DNA of 64,000 nt from Streptomyces fradiae ATCC 10745 = DSM 40063 (GTDB lineage: Bacteria; Actinomycetota; Actinomycetes; Streptomycetales; Streptomycetaceae), in NCBI RefSeq assembly GCF_008704425.1, contig NZ_CP023696.1:3396501-3460500 (forward strand), in the 5' to 3' direction. Shown one piece after another: positions 19,181 to 28,863 of this stretch. Position 1 is the first letter of the stretch. Each line of letters begins with the position of its first letter. A program made the position numbers and the translations under genes. The notes under the pieces are model-generated. The model was not told the origin of the DNA. It did no database searches and saw only the letters and a list, made by a program, of their open reading frames with translations.

Positions 19181-19235
19181 TGGTCCACAGTCAAGTCAGC
19201 TTATCCACAGGGTTGTTCGGTGTTTCTGTGGACAA
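19181..19235. other. Group of DnaA-box-like 9-mers upstream of kptA
   Basis: TTATCCACA (19201-19209, plus) faces TGTGGACAA (19227-19235, i.e. TTGTCCACA on minus) across 17 bases, and TGGTCCACA (19181-19189) is one mismatch away. TTGTCCACA/TTATCCACA are the Streptomyces DnaA-box forms. The group sits in the gap between kptA and the MerR gene. Confidence 0.65.
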
Positions 19236-19311
19236 CCGGGCGGCTGTCCACCGCCCCGTCCGACAGGCGTCGGCCGAGGGGTATCGGCGGGCCTGCCCCA
19301 GGAGCCGCCCC

Positions 19312-20292
19312 TCAGGACCCGCGCGCGTCCGTTCCCCCCGCGGGCGGGCCCTCCTCGGCCGCGCGGCCGGCCCGCCCGGAGAGCGCGTCCAGTGTCCGCG
19401 CCCGCACCTCGCGCTCGGCCGCCGCGGCGATGAACGCCGCCGTGTTCTCGGTGCCGACCAGCTCCCGCACGGACCGGACCGTCGCGGCGGGCAGGACGAC
19501 CGTACGCGGGTCCTCGTCCCGCCGGGGCGGGCCGCCCGGGGCGAGGTGGTCCCGGAGGTGGCGGTTGGCGAGGGTCCGCATGGCACGGGCCAGCTCCGCG
19601 TCCACCGTCTGCCGGGCGAGCGGGCGCAGCCGCCGCACCAGCCGGGCCGCCTCCGCCGTGTCGGCGTCGGTCGGCGGGTGGTGGGCGAGGTAGCGGCCGA
19701 AGACGTGCTCGGTGGTGAACTCGAGGAACCGCAGGGCGATGTGCTCCACCTGCGCCCGCAGCTCGCGCAGGTGCCCGGCCACGGCGAGCAGTGGCACGCC
19801 CGCCGCGTAGAGCTCGGCTGCCACGGCCAGCTCCTGCGGGCTGGGCACCAGGAACTCGTCGTCGCGACCCGGCACCCGTTCGAGTACGCCCAGCTCGACG
19901 GCCTCCTCGACGGCGTGCTCGTCCGGGGCGCCGCCGAACGCCGCGTCGAGCTCCGCGCGTGTGATGCGGTCGGCCCGCTCGTCGCTCCACGGCCCGTCCA
20001 CCTCGGCGACCAGGCCCAGCACACCGCTCAGGCCCCGGCCCGTGTCCCAGGCGTCCAGCAGCTCCTTGATGGAGGCGAGACTGTAGCCCCGGTCCAGCAG
20101 GTCGGCGATCTGGCGCAGGCGGGCGAGGTGCGGCTCCCCGTACACGTTGGACCGGCCGCGCCGCTCGGGTCGCGGCAGCAGTCCGCGGTCCTGGTAGGCG
20201 CGGATCGTCCGGACCGTGGCGCCGCTCAGGTGCGCCAGGTCCTCGATCCGGTACTCGACCGCCGGGCGCCGGCCGGCCGGTTGCTCGGACAC
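19312..20292 (-). CDS. MerR-family transcriptional regulator
   Basis: 326 residues from GTG 20292 (MSEQPAG). The N-terminal winged helix is typical: YRIEDLAHLSGATVRTIRAYQDRGLLP, then YGEPHLARLRQIADLLDRGYSLASIKELLDAWD. The C-terminal ~230 residues form a large helical effector region ending in a Gly/Ala-rich tail, with no cysteine pair, so a metal-sensor type is unlikely. It lies about 300 bases downstream of the EphD-like hydrolase-dehydrogenase on the same strand and may be co-regulated with it. The ligand is unknown. Confidence 0.9.
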   Translation of the reverse strand: MSEQPAGRRPAVEYRIEDLAHLSGATVRTIRAYQDRGLLPRPERRGRSNVYGEPHLARLRQIADLLDRGYSLASIKELLDAWDTGRGLSGVLGLVAEVDGPWSDERADRITRAELDAAFGGAPDEHAVEEAVELGVLERVPGRDDEFLVPSPQELAVAAELYAAGVPLLAVAGHLRELRAQVEHIALRFLEFTTEHVFGRYLAHHPPTDADTAEAARLVRRLRPLARQTVDAELARAMRTLANRHLRDHLAPGGPPRRDEDPRTVVLPAATVRSVRELVGTENTAAFIAAAAEREVRARTLDALSGRAGRAAEEGPPAGGTDARGS

Positions 20293-20595
20293 ACTCGCTC
20301 CCCACTGCCCCGGACGGTCCTGCCAGGGATGGTACGGCCACGCCCATCGGCCCGCTCGCGCCCGTTCTCGATCCGCTACGGGGCACCCTCGGCGACGGCC
20401 TGGGGCATGGCAGTCGCCGGCGGTGTCCGCCAACCGGCCAGGTCATCCGCTGTCCTGGTGGCCAAGGAGTCGGTGACCTCGTGAAGATGCCACCTCGGGT
20501 TGTGCGAACGGGTGTGCCCGACCACGCCGTTGATGTGCCCGCCGCCCAGGGCCGCCCAGGGTCGTCCAGGCCCGGCCCCGGCCCGCCGCCCCGGG
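20293..20595. other. Spacer between EphD-like gene and MerR regulator
   Basis: About 300 bases without a gene. It holds the presumed MerR promoter and the 3' end of the upstream transcript. There is a run of GGGCCGCCCAGGGTCGTCC-like duplications near 20545-20570, but no clear terminator or operator. Confidence 0.3.
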
Positions 20596-22365
20596 TCAGA
20601 GCCGCGGCGACCTCCTCGCCAGGGCCCGCACCGCGCCCGGCGCGAGGCGGGACAGCAGCAGGGCCACGCGGGCCTCGGGCGTGACCGGCACCAGGGGCCG
20701 GTTCTCCACCACCGCGCGCAGGATCGCGGCGGCGACCCTCTCCGGCGGGTAGCCCCGCAGTGCGTACAGCCGGGTCGAGCGCTGCCGCAGCCGCCTCTCC
20801 TCCGCCTCCGACGCCCCGGCGAAGCGGGCGGTCGCCGTGATGCCGGTGCTCACCACCCCCGGGCATATCGCCGTCACGCCGATGTCCCGGTCGGCGAGCT
20901 CGGCCCGCAGGGACTCGCTCAGCGACAGCACGGCGGCCTTCGACGCGCCGTACGCGGACAGCACGCGCAGCGGCTGGTAGGCCGCCATCGAGGCCACGTT
21001 CACGATGTGGCCGCCCTGCCCGCGCTCCAGCATCTGGCGGCCGAAGAACCGGCAGCCGTGGACGACGCCCCAGAGGTTGACGTCGAGGACCCTCCTCCAG
21101 TCGTCCGCCGTCGTGTCGAAGAAGGCGCCGGACAGCCCGACCCCCGCGTTGTTCACCAGCACGTCCACCGTGCCGTGCTCCGCCGCGACCCGCGCGGCGA
21201 GCTTCTCCACGGCCCCCTCGTCGCCCACGTCCGCGACCTCCGGCCACGCACCCGCGGCCCCGGCCCGCAGCGCGCGCTCCGCCGTGCGCGCCGCGCCCTC
21301 CGCGTCCCGGTCGACGGCGACCACCCGCGCCCCGGCGTCCGCGAACGCCAGGGCGGTCGCCCGGCCGATCCCGCCGGCCGCGCCGGTCACCACCACCAGC
21401 CGGCCGCCGAACCGGTCGGCGTACCGCCGGCCCGACGCGACGGCGGGCGGCAGCGACGCGCCCTCCTCCTCGTGCGCCGTGACGAACTCCGCGATCCAGG
21501 CGGCCAGCTGGTCCGGTCGCGTACGCGGCACCCAGTGCTTCGCCGGCAGCGAGCGCCGCACCAGCCGGGGCGCCCACCGGTCGAGGTCGTCGTACAGCCG
21601 CTCCGACAGGAACGCGTCACCGGTCGGTGTGATCAGCTGCACCGGCACGTGCGCGTACGCGTCCGGGCGCGGCCGCAGCATCCTGGAGCGCACGTTGTCC
21701 CGGTAGAGCCAGGCCCCGCGGGCCGCGTCCGAGGGCAGCGAGCCGGTGGGATAGCCCTCCCCGGACACCTTCTCGGCGCGCCGCAGCAGCGCGGGCCACC
21801 GCCTGCCGAGCGGCCCGCGCCAGGCCAGCTCCGGCAGCACCGGGGTGTGCAGCGCGTACACGTACCAGGACCTGGCGCCCTGCCCGAGCACCTGGGCCGC
21901 GCGGCGGGGCGTCGGCCGCCGCAGCCGCTCCGTGATCCAGTGGCCGAAGTGGTCGAGCGACGGGCCGGACAGCGACGTGAAAGAGGCGATCCTGCCCTCG
22001 GTGCGCCGGACGGTGGCGAACTCCCAGCCCTGCACCGATCCCCAGTCGTGGCCCACCAGGTGGACCGGGCGATCGGGGCTGACCGCGTCGGCGACCGCCA
22101 GGAAGTCGTCCGTCAGCTTCTCCAGCGTGAAGCCGCCGCGCAGCGGCACCGGAGCCGTCGACCGGCCGTGGCCCCGCACGTCGTACAGCACGAGGTGGAA
22201 CCGGTCGGCAAGCCGCGCGGCGACCTCCGACCACACCTCCTTGGAGTCCGGGTACCCGTGCACCAGGACGACCGTCGGCCGGCCGGGATCGCCCAGCTCC
22301 GCGACGCACAGCTCCACCCCGCCGGTGCGGACCCGGCGCTCACGCGCGCCCTCCGGCAGACTCAT
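20596..22365 (-). CDS. EphD-like alpha/beta-hydrolase (epoxide hydrolase type) fused to an SDR
   Basis: 589 residues. The N-terminal ~290 form an alpha/beta hydrolase: oxyanion motif VHGYPDSKEVW (about 35-45), nucleophile elbow VGHDWGSVQGW with Asp107 as predicted nucleophile (the epoxide-hydrolase arrangement), and a late histidine in LPAKHWVPRTRP. The C-terminal ~270 form a short-chain dehydrogenase: VVTGAAGGIGRATALAF, NNAGVG and the SxnYxxxK triad (SAYGASKAAVLSLSESLR). The same fusion is known as EphD in mycobacteria, linked to epoxide or lipid metabolism. It may hydrolyse and then oxidise or reduce one substrate. It is divergent from the ABC operon. Confidence 0.93.
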   Translation of the reverse strand: MSLPEGARERRVRTGGVELCVAELGDPGRPTVVLVHGYPDSKEVWSEVAARLADRFHLVLYDVRGHGRSTAPVPLRGGFTLEKLTDDFLAVADAVSPDRPVHLVGHDWGSVQGWEFATVRRTEGRIASFTSLSGPSLDHFGHWITERLRRPTPRRAAQVLGQGARSWYVYALHTPVLPELAWRGPLGRRWPALLRRAEKVSGEGYPTGSLPSDAARGAWLYRDNVRSRMLRPRPDAYAHVPVQLITPTGDAFLSERLYDDLDRWAPRLVRRSLPAKHWVPRTRPDQLAAWIAEFVTAHEEEGASLPPAVASGRRYADRFGGRLVVVTGAAGGIGRATALAFADAGARVVAVDRDAEGAARTAERALRAGAAGAWPEVADVGDEGAVEKLAARVAAEHGTVDVLVNNAGVGLSGAFFDTTADDWRRVLDVNLWGVVHGCRFFGRQMLERGQGGHIVNVASMAAYQPLRVLSAYGASKAAVLSLSESLRAELADRDIGVTAICPGVVSTGITATARFAGASEAEERRLRQRSTRLYALRGYPPERVAAAILRAVVENRPLVPVTPEARVALLLSRLAPGAVRALARRSPRL

Positions 22366-22728
22366 GCCACCACCCCCGGTCCGAGGCGGCCCGCACGGCG
22401 GCGGCGCCTCCCGTCACCACGTTGACACCCACGACTGTGACAATGCCCGGCGGCGGCGTCAAGGGCGCCGAACCGGCCTGTGGACAACCCGCCCGAGCGG
22501 CCGTCGGCAACCCCCTGCGGGTCGCCGTCGGCACCCCCGCGGGTCGCCGTCGGCACCCCCGCGGGTCGCCGTCGGCATCCCCGCGGGTCGCCGTCGGTGC
22601 CCCTGCGAGTGGCGGTCGGGGACCCGTACGCCCTACCCCTCACGTACGGGTCCGTACGCCTGGAGTCGGACACGGAACCAGCCGTCAGGGCTGACGTGCT
22701 CCGTGGCGCCCGCCCCTACGGTCGAGTG
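22366..22728. promoter_or_regulatory. Divergent region between EphD-like gene and ABC operon
   Basis: 363 bases. The imperfect dyad TTGACAC (22422-22428) / GTGACAA (22437-22443) lies about 57-78 bases upstream of the EphD start and could bind a regulator such as the nearby MerR protein. A DnaA-box-like TGTGGACAA is at 22479-22487. A 22-bp minisatellite fills 22499-22620, leaving about 100 bases before the ABC gene. Confidence 0.45.
22499..22620. repeat. 22-bp minisatellite, about 5.5 copies
   Basis: Consensus unit begins GTCGCCGTCGGCACCCC and ends CGCGG, 22 bases per unit. Copies start near 22499, 22521, 22543, 22565 and 22587, with a partial one after. The outer copies are diverged. It lies between two divergent genes. 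Confidence 0.85.
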
Positions 22729-23706
22729 GTGACTGTGATCGCCACCGAAAGCCTCAGCAAGCGGTTCCCACGGGTGACCGCTCTCGACCGGCTCTCCCTG
22801 GACATCGGGCCCGGCGTGACCGGACTGGTGGGTGCCAACGGAGCCGGCAAGTCCACGATGATCAAGATCCTGCTCGGCCTGTCCCCGGCCTCCGAGGGCC
22901 GCGCCGAGGTACTCGGCCTCGACGTGTCGAAGGACGGCCCCGCGATCCGCGAGCGCGTCGGGTACATGCCGGAGCACGACTGCCTGCCGCCGGACGTCTC
23001 GGCCACCGAGTTCGTCGTCCACATGGCGCGCATGTCGGGGCTCCCGCCGGCCGCCGCCCGCGAGCGCACCGCCGACACGCTGCGCCACGTCGGCCTGTAC
23101 GAGGAGCGCTACCGCCCCATGGGCGGCTACTCGACCGGCATGAAGCAGCGCGTCAAGCTCGCGCAGGCCCTGGTCCACGACCCGCAGCTGGTCCTCCTCG
23201 ACGAGCCGACGAACGGCCTGGACCCGGTCGGCCGCGACGACATGCTGGGCCTGATCCGCCGGGTGTGGACCGACTTCGGCATCTCCGTGCTGGTCACGTC
23301 GCACCTGCTCGGCGAGTTGGAGCGGACCTGCGACCACGTCGTCGTCATCGACGGCGGCCGGCTCCTGCGCTCCAGCTCCACCCGCGACTTCACGCAGACC
23401 ACGACCACCGTCGCGGTCGAGGTCACCGACTCCGACGCGCACCCCGACGGCACGGCCGCCCTGCGCGCCGCCCTCGCCGCCGCCGGAGTCGCCCTCCACG
23501 CGCGCGAGGAGGAGGGCCTGCCCGGAGCGGGCCACGTCCTGCTGCTGGAGGCCACCGGCGAGGAGACCTACGACATCGTGCGCGACGCCGTCGCCGACCT
23601 GGGCCTCGGCCTCGTCCGCATGGAGCAGCGCCGCCACCACATCGCCGAGGTGTTCCGCCCCGGCCCCGCCGAGGCCGGACAGCCCCTGGAGGTGCGAGCC
23701 CGATGA
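22729..23706 (+). CDS. ABC transporter ATP-binding protein (pair 1)
   Basis: 325 residues from GTG 22729; GTG at 22726 or 22735 would change little. There is no good ribosome binding site, so a leaderless or near-leaderless mRNA is possible. Walker A GANGAGKST (about 37-45), signature YSTGMKQRVKLAQAL, Walker B LVLLDEPTNGLD and the H-loop LVTSHLL are all intact. It is of the ABC-2 exporter ATPase class. It overlaps the following permease gene by four bases (ATGA), so the two are translationally coupled. The substrate is unknown. Confidence 0.9.
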   Translation: MTVIATESLSKRFPRVTALDRLSLDIGPGVTGLVGANGAGKSTMIKILLGLSPASEGRAEVLGLDVSKDGPAIRERVGYMPEHDCLPPDVSATEFVVHMARMSGLPPAAARERTADTLRHVGLYEERYRPMGGYSTGMKQRVKLAQALVHDPQLVLLDEPTNGLDPVGRDDMLGLIRRVWTDFGISVLVTSHLLGELERTCDHVVVIDGGRLLRSSSTRDFTQTTTTVAVEVTDSDAHPDGTAALRAALAAAGVALHAREEEGLPGAGHVLLLEATGEETYDIVRDAVADLGLGLVRMEQRRHHIAEVFRPGPAEAGQPLEVRAR

Positions 23707-24581
23707 GTACCGAGACGCAGATCCACAACATCGGGTACCGCAAGTACGACGGACCCCGCCTCGGCCGCGCCTACGCGCGCAGGTCGCTGTACAGCCAGTC
23801 GCTCCGCGGCGCCTACGGACTCGGCCGCAGCGCCAAGTCGAAGGTGCTGCCGATGATCCTCTTCGGCATCATGTGCGTTCCGGCGCTGGTCGTGGTCGCG
23901 GTGGCCGTGATCACCGAGTCGGACAAGCTGATGCTGGGCTACACCCGCTACGCCATCGCCCTGCAGATGGTGATCTACCTGTACGTGGCCGCCCAGGCCC
24001 CGCAGTCCGTCTCCCGCGACCTGCGCTTCCGCAGTGTCCCGCTGTACTTCTCGCGGCCCATCGAGCGGTTCGACTACGTCGTCGCCAAGTTCGGCGCGAT
24101 GGCGTCCGCCCTGTTCGTCCTGACCGCCTCGCCGCTGCTGATCCTGTACGTGGGCTCCCTGCTGGCCAAGATGGACTTCGCCGAGCAGACGCGGGACTTC
24201 GCCCGGGGGCTGGTGTCCGTGGCGCTGCTGTCGCTGCTGTTCAGCGGCATCGCCCTGCTGCTGGCGGCCCTGACGCCGCGGCGCGGCTTCGGTGTCGCCG
24301 CGGTGATCGGCGCGCTGTTCATCTCGTACGGCGCCGTCACCACCGTCCAGGCCATCGCCTGGGCCACGGACAACCTGACCGCGGTGACCTGGCTCGGCCT
24401 GTTCTCGCCGATCACGCTGATCGACGGCGTGCAGACCGCCTTCCTCGGCGCCTCCACGTCCTTCCCCGGCGAGGCGGGCCCCGACGGCGCCACCGGCGCG
24501 GTCTACCTCCTGGTCGTCCTCGCGCTCATCGCCGGCTCGTACGCCGCGCTGATGGGCCGCTACCGAAAGGTCGGGCTGTGA
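23703..24581 (+). CDS. ABC-2 type permease (pair 1)
   Basis: 292 residues from ATG 23703, overlapping the ATPase stop by four bases. A soluble N-terminus (MSTETQIHNIGYRKYDG) precedes about six hydrophobic segments, among them VLPMILFGIMCVPALVVVAV, RYAIALQMVIYLYVAAQA and AVYLLVVLALIAGSYAALM. The motif FRSVPLYFSRPIERFDYVVAK in the second loop is typical of ABC-2 permeases. With the preceding ATPase it should form an exporter in the cytoplasmic membrane. It lies 46 bases before the second ATPase gene. Confidence 0.88.
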   Translation: MSTETQIHNIGYRKYDGPRLGRAYARRSLYSQSLRGAYGLGRSAKSKVLPMILFGIMCVPALVVVAVAVITESDKLMLGYTRYAIALQMVIYLYVAAQAPQSVSRDLRFRSVPLYFSRPIERFDYVVAKFGAMASALFVLTASPLLILYVGSLLAKMDFAEQTRDFARGLVSVALLSLLFSGIALLLAALTPRRGFGVAAVIGALFISYGAVTTVQAIAWATDNLTAVTWLGLFSPITLIDGVQTAFLGASTSFPGEAGPDGATGAVYLLVVLALIAGSYAALMGRYRKVGL

Positions 24582-24627
24582 CCTTGCTCCCGTCGCCCAC
24601 CACCCTCCCCGAGAAGGGGCCGCGCCC

Positions 24628-25539
24628 ATGAGCGTCCTCTCGATCGACCGCGTCTCCCGCTGGTTCGGCAACGTCGTCGCCGTCAACGACGTCACCATGT
24701 CCATCGGCCCGGGAGTGACCGGCCTCCTCGGCCCGAACGGCGCGGGCAAGTCCACCCTGATCAACATGATGGGCGGCTTCCTGGCCCCCTCCACGGGCGC
24801 GGTCACCCTCGACGGGCAGCCGATCTGGCGCAACGAGTCCGTCTACCGCCACATCGGCGTCGTCCCCGAGCGGGAGGCCATGTACGACTTCCTCACCGGC
24901 CGCGAGTTCGTCGTCGCCAACGCCGAACTGCACGGCCTCGGCGGGAAGGAGGCGGGGCGCGCGCTCGCCACCGTCGAGATGGAGTACGCCCAGGACCGGA
25001 AGATCAGCACGTACAGCAAGGGCATGCGCCAGCGCGTGAAGATGGCGTCGGCCCTCGTGCACGACCCGTCCGTGCTCCTGCTGGACGAGCCGTTCAACGG
25101 CATGGACCCGCGCCAGCGCATGCAGCTGATGGACCTGCTGCGGCGCATGGGCGCGGAAGGCCGCACCGTCCTGTTCTCCTCGCACATCCTGGAGGAGGTC
25201 GAGCAGCTCGCCTCCCACATCGAGGTGATCGTCGCCGGACGGCACGCGGCGAGCGGCGACTTCCGCCGCATCCGCCGGCTGATGACCGACCGGCCGCACC
25301 GCTACCTGGTGCGCTCCAGCGACAACCGGGCCCTGGCCGCCGCGCTGATCGCCGACCCGTCCACCGCGGGCATCGAGGTCGACGTGCGCGAGGGAGTGCT
25401 GCACGTGCAGGCGGTGGACTTCGGGCGGTTCACGGAGCTGCTGCCGAGGGTCGCCCGCGAGCACGCCGTCCGGCTGCTGACGGTCTCGCCGTCCGACGAG
25501 TCCCTCGAGTCGGTCTTCTCCTACCTCGTCGCGGCCTGA
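24628..25539 (+). CDS. ABC transporter ATP-binding protein (pair 2)
   Basis: 303 residues. Walker A GPNGAGKST (about 37-45), signature YSKGMRQRVKMASAL, Walker B VLLLDEPFNGMD and H-loop LFSSHILEEVEQLASHIEV are intact. The C-terminal ~80 residues (HRYLVRSSDNRALAAALI and EGVLHVQAVDFGRFTELLP) form the extra regulatory region common in ABC-2 ATPases. It is about 35-40% similar by eye to the ATPase of pair 1, suggesting a duplication. It is followed 15 bases later by its permease. Confidence 0.9.
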   Translation: MSVLSIDRVSRWFGNVVAVNDVTMSIGPGVTGLLGPNGAGKSTLINMMGGFLAPSTGAVTLDGQPIWRNESVYRHIGVVPEREAMYDFLTGREFVVANAELHGLGGKEAGRALATVEMEYAQDRKISTYSKGMRQRVKMASALVHDPSVLLLDEPFNGMDPRQRMQLMDLLRRMGAEGRTVLFSSHILEEVEQLASHIEVIVAGRHAASGDFRRIRRLMTDRPHRYLVRSSDNRALAAALIADPSTAGIEVDVREGVLHVQAVDFGRFTELLPRVAREHAVRLLTVSPSDESLESVFSYLVAA

Positions 25540-25554
25540 AGGGAGCCCTCGACC

Positions 25555-26277
25555 ATGTACCACCCCACAGTCGCCCGGCTCACCTACCGCGGCCTCCTGG
25601 GCCGCCGCAGGGCGGCGATCCTCTTCGTCCTGCCCGCGCTGCTGATCGCCATCTCGGCCGCCGTCCGCGCCTTCCAGGGTGCCGACGACCAGGTAGCCGC
25701 CGACCTCCTCGCCGGTTTCGCGCTCGCCACCATGGTGCCCCTGATCGGCGTCATCGCGGGCACGGGCGCGATCGGCCCGGAGATCGACGACGGATCGGTC
25801 GTCTACCTGCTGGCCAAGCCGGTGAAGCGGCCGACGATCATCTTCACCAAGCTGATCGTCGCCATCGGCGTCACCATGGTCTTCTCGGCGGTGCCGACGC
25901 TCGCCGCCGGGCTGATCCTCAACGGCAACGGCCAGCAGGTCGCCGTCGCGTACACCGTCGCCGCGCTCGTCGCCTCGATCGCGTACAGCGCCGTGTTCCT
26001 GCTGCTCGGCACGGTCAGCCGGCACGCCGTCGTCTTCGGCCTCGTCTACGCGCTGGTGTGGGAGGGGCTGTTCGGCAGCCTCATCTCCGGGGCGCGCACG
26101 CTGAGCGTCCAGCAGTGGGCCCTGGCGGTGGCCGAGAAGGTGACGCGCGGCGAGGGGCTGGTCTCCTCCGACGTGTCGCTGCCGGTCGCCGTGGTGCTCC
26201 TGGTCGCGGTGTCCGCCGCCGCCACCTGGTTCGCCGGGCGGAAGCTGCGCACCCTCACCCTGGCGGGTGAGGAGTAG
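25555..26277 (+). CDS. ABC-2 type permease (pair 2)
   Basis: 240 residues, ATG preceded by GGGAG. About six membrane segments: [79 protein letters not shown], and a last helix near [18 protein letters not shown]. The block [26 protein letters not shown] marks an ABC-2 permease with a YLLAKP(V/I)xR motif. It shares this architecture with pair 1, so the operon may encode one heteromeric exporter or two related ones. It ends the operon before a hairpin. Confidence 0.88.
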   Translation: MYHPTVARLTYRGLLGRRRAAILFVLPALLIAISAAVRAFQGADDQVAADLLAGFALATMVPLIGVIAGTGAIGPEIDDGSVVYLLAKPVKRPTIIFTKLIVAIGVTMVFSAVPTLAAGLILNGNGQQVAVAYTVAALVASIAYSAVFLLLGTVSRHAVVFGLVYALVWEGLFGSLISGARTLSVQQWALAVAEKVTRGEGLVSSDVSLPVAVVLLVAVSAAATWFAGRKLRTLTLAGEE

Positions 26278-26295
26278 GCGTCTATCGGAGGCGCC

Positions 26296-26318
26296 CCGAG
26301 GGGCCCTCGGAGGGTTTT
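26296..26318 (+). terminator. Terminator at the end of the ABC operon
   Basis: CCGAGG (26296-26301) / CCTCGG (26305-26310) with loop GGC, followed by AGGGTTTTCC, 18 bases after the operon stop. The stem is short but well placed. Confidence 0.5.
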
Positions 26319-26428
26319 CCACAGGGAGACGGCCGTCGCAGCGCCCGGCGCCCCACGGGATTACTGTGGGGCCCGGGCGCGACCCGTACGGCCCGTACGA
26401 ACCACACTCACACCCTGGGGAGCAAGCC

Positions 26429-27832
<1,404 letters not shown>

Positions 27833-27840
27833 CCGCGGGC

Positions 27841-27870
27841 GCCGGCCCCGGTCGGGCGACGGGGGCCGGC
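27841..27870 (+). terminator. Terminator after lpdA
   Basis: GCCGGCCCC (27841-27849) / GGGGCCGGC (27862-27870), a perfect 9-bp GC stem starting nine bases after the stop codon, in the convergent gap before the second HAD gene. Confidence 0.6.
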
Positions 27871-28056
27871 ACTGGGGGGCCGCACAGGCGGCGGGAGCGC
27901 ACGGCCGACGGGGGCGCACGGCCGGCGGGGCCGGGCCTCCGGGCGGGTGGGCGGCGCGGGACGCGACGCGTCCGGGGCCGCCGGGGGCCGCCCCCGGCGG
28001 CGGCCCCGGACGTGACCGTTCCCGGCGGCGCCGCGTCGGGGCACCGCGCCGGGGGT

Positions 28057-28863
28057 TCACCGCGAGAGCAGCCGCTCCAGGGTGAGGGCGATACCGTCCT
28101 CGTCGCTGGCGGCCGTGACCTCGTCGGCCACGCTCTTCAGGTCGTCGTGGGCGTTGGCCATGGCGACGCCGTGCCGCGCCCAGGCGAACATGGGGATGTC
28201 GTTCGGCATGTCGCCGAAGGCGATCGTCTCCGCCGCCTTCACGCCCAGGCGGCGGGCCGCCAGGGAGAGCCCGGTCGCCTTGGTCAGGCCGAGCGGCAGC
28301 AGCTCGACCACCCCCGCGCCCGCCATGACCACGTCGACGAGGCCGCCGACGACCTGGCGCGCGGTCGCCGCCAGCGCGTCGTCGTCCAGCTCCGGGTGCT
28401 GGATGTACACCTTGTTCAGCGGCGCCGACCACAGCTGCGCCACGTCGTCCAGCGGCAGGTACGGCAGCGGGCCGTCCTGCACCCGGTAGCCGGCGCCCAC
28501 CAGCACCTCGCCGTCGAGACCGTCCCGGCTGGCGGCCAGGGCGAGCGGACCCACCTCGGCCTCCAGCTTCGCGAGGGCCAGCCCGGCGAGTTGCCGGTCG
28601 AGTGTCACGGACGTCAGCAGCCGGTGCTCGCCGGCGTGGTAGACCTGCGCGCCCTGCCCGCACACCGCGAGGCCCTCGTATCCGAGGTCCTCCAGGATGT
28701 GGCGGGTCCAGGGCACGGAGCGGCCGGTGACCACGATGTGCGCGGCGCCCGCCTCGGTGGCCGCCGCCAGGGCGTCGCGCGTGCGCCGGGACACGGTCTC
28801 GTCCGGGCGCAGCAGGGTGCCGTCGAGGTCGGTCGCGACGAGCCGGTAGGGGAAGGGGCTCAC
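28057..28863 (-). CDS. HAD-superfamily (Cof-like, IIB) phosphatase, second copy
   Basis: 268 residues from GTG 28863. The start codon overlaps the serS stop by four bases (GTGA), so it is translationally coupled to serS. Motif [11 protein letters not shown] (about 8-17), motif II VVTGRS, motif III KATGLSL and motif [13 protein letters not shown] are intact. It is the paralogue of the gene at 16259-17119. Pairing with seryl-tRNA synthetase is conserved in Streptomyces, but no functional link follows from sequence. The substrate is unassigned. Confidence 0.93.
   Translation of the reverse strand: MSPFPYRLVATDLDGTLLRPDETVSRRTRDALAAATEAGAAHIVVTGRSVPWTRHILEDLGYEGLAVCGQGAQVYHAGEHRLLTSVTLDRQLAGLALAKLEAEVGPLALAASRDGLDGEVLVGAGYRVQDGPLPYLPLDDVAQLWSAPLNKVYIQHPELDDDALAATARQVVGGLVDVVMAGAGVVELLPLGLTKATGLSLAARRLGVKAAETIAFGDMPNDIPMFAWARHGVAMANAHDDLKSVADEVTAASDEDGIALTLERLLSR

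Noticed and set aside
22499..22620. Possible CRISPR array
   Set aside because: The units are contiguous with no spacers and there are no cas genes.
22480..22728. Upstream extension of the first ABC ATPase through the 22-bp repeats
   Set aside because: The extra residues are only the translation of the minisatellite; the conserved ATPase sequence begins at the 22729-22735 starts.
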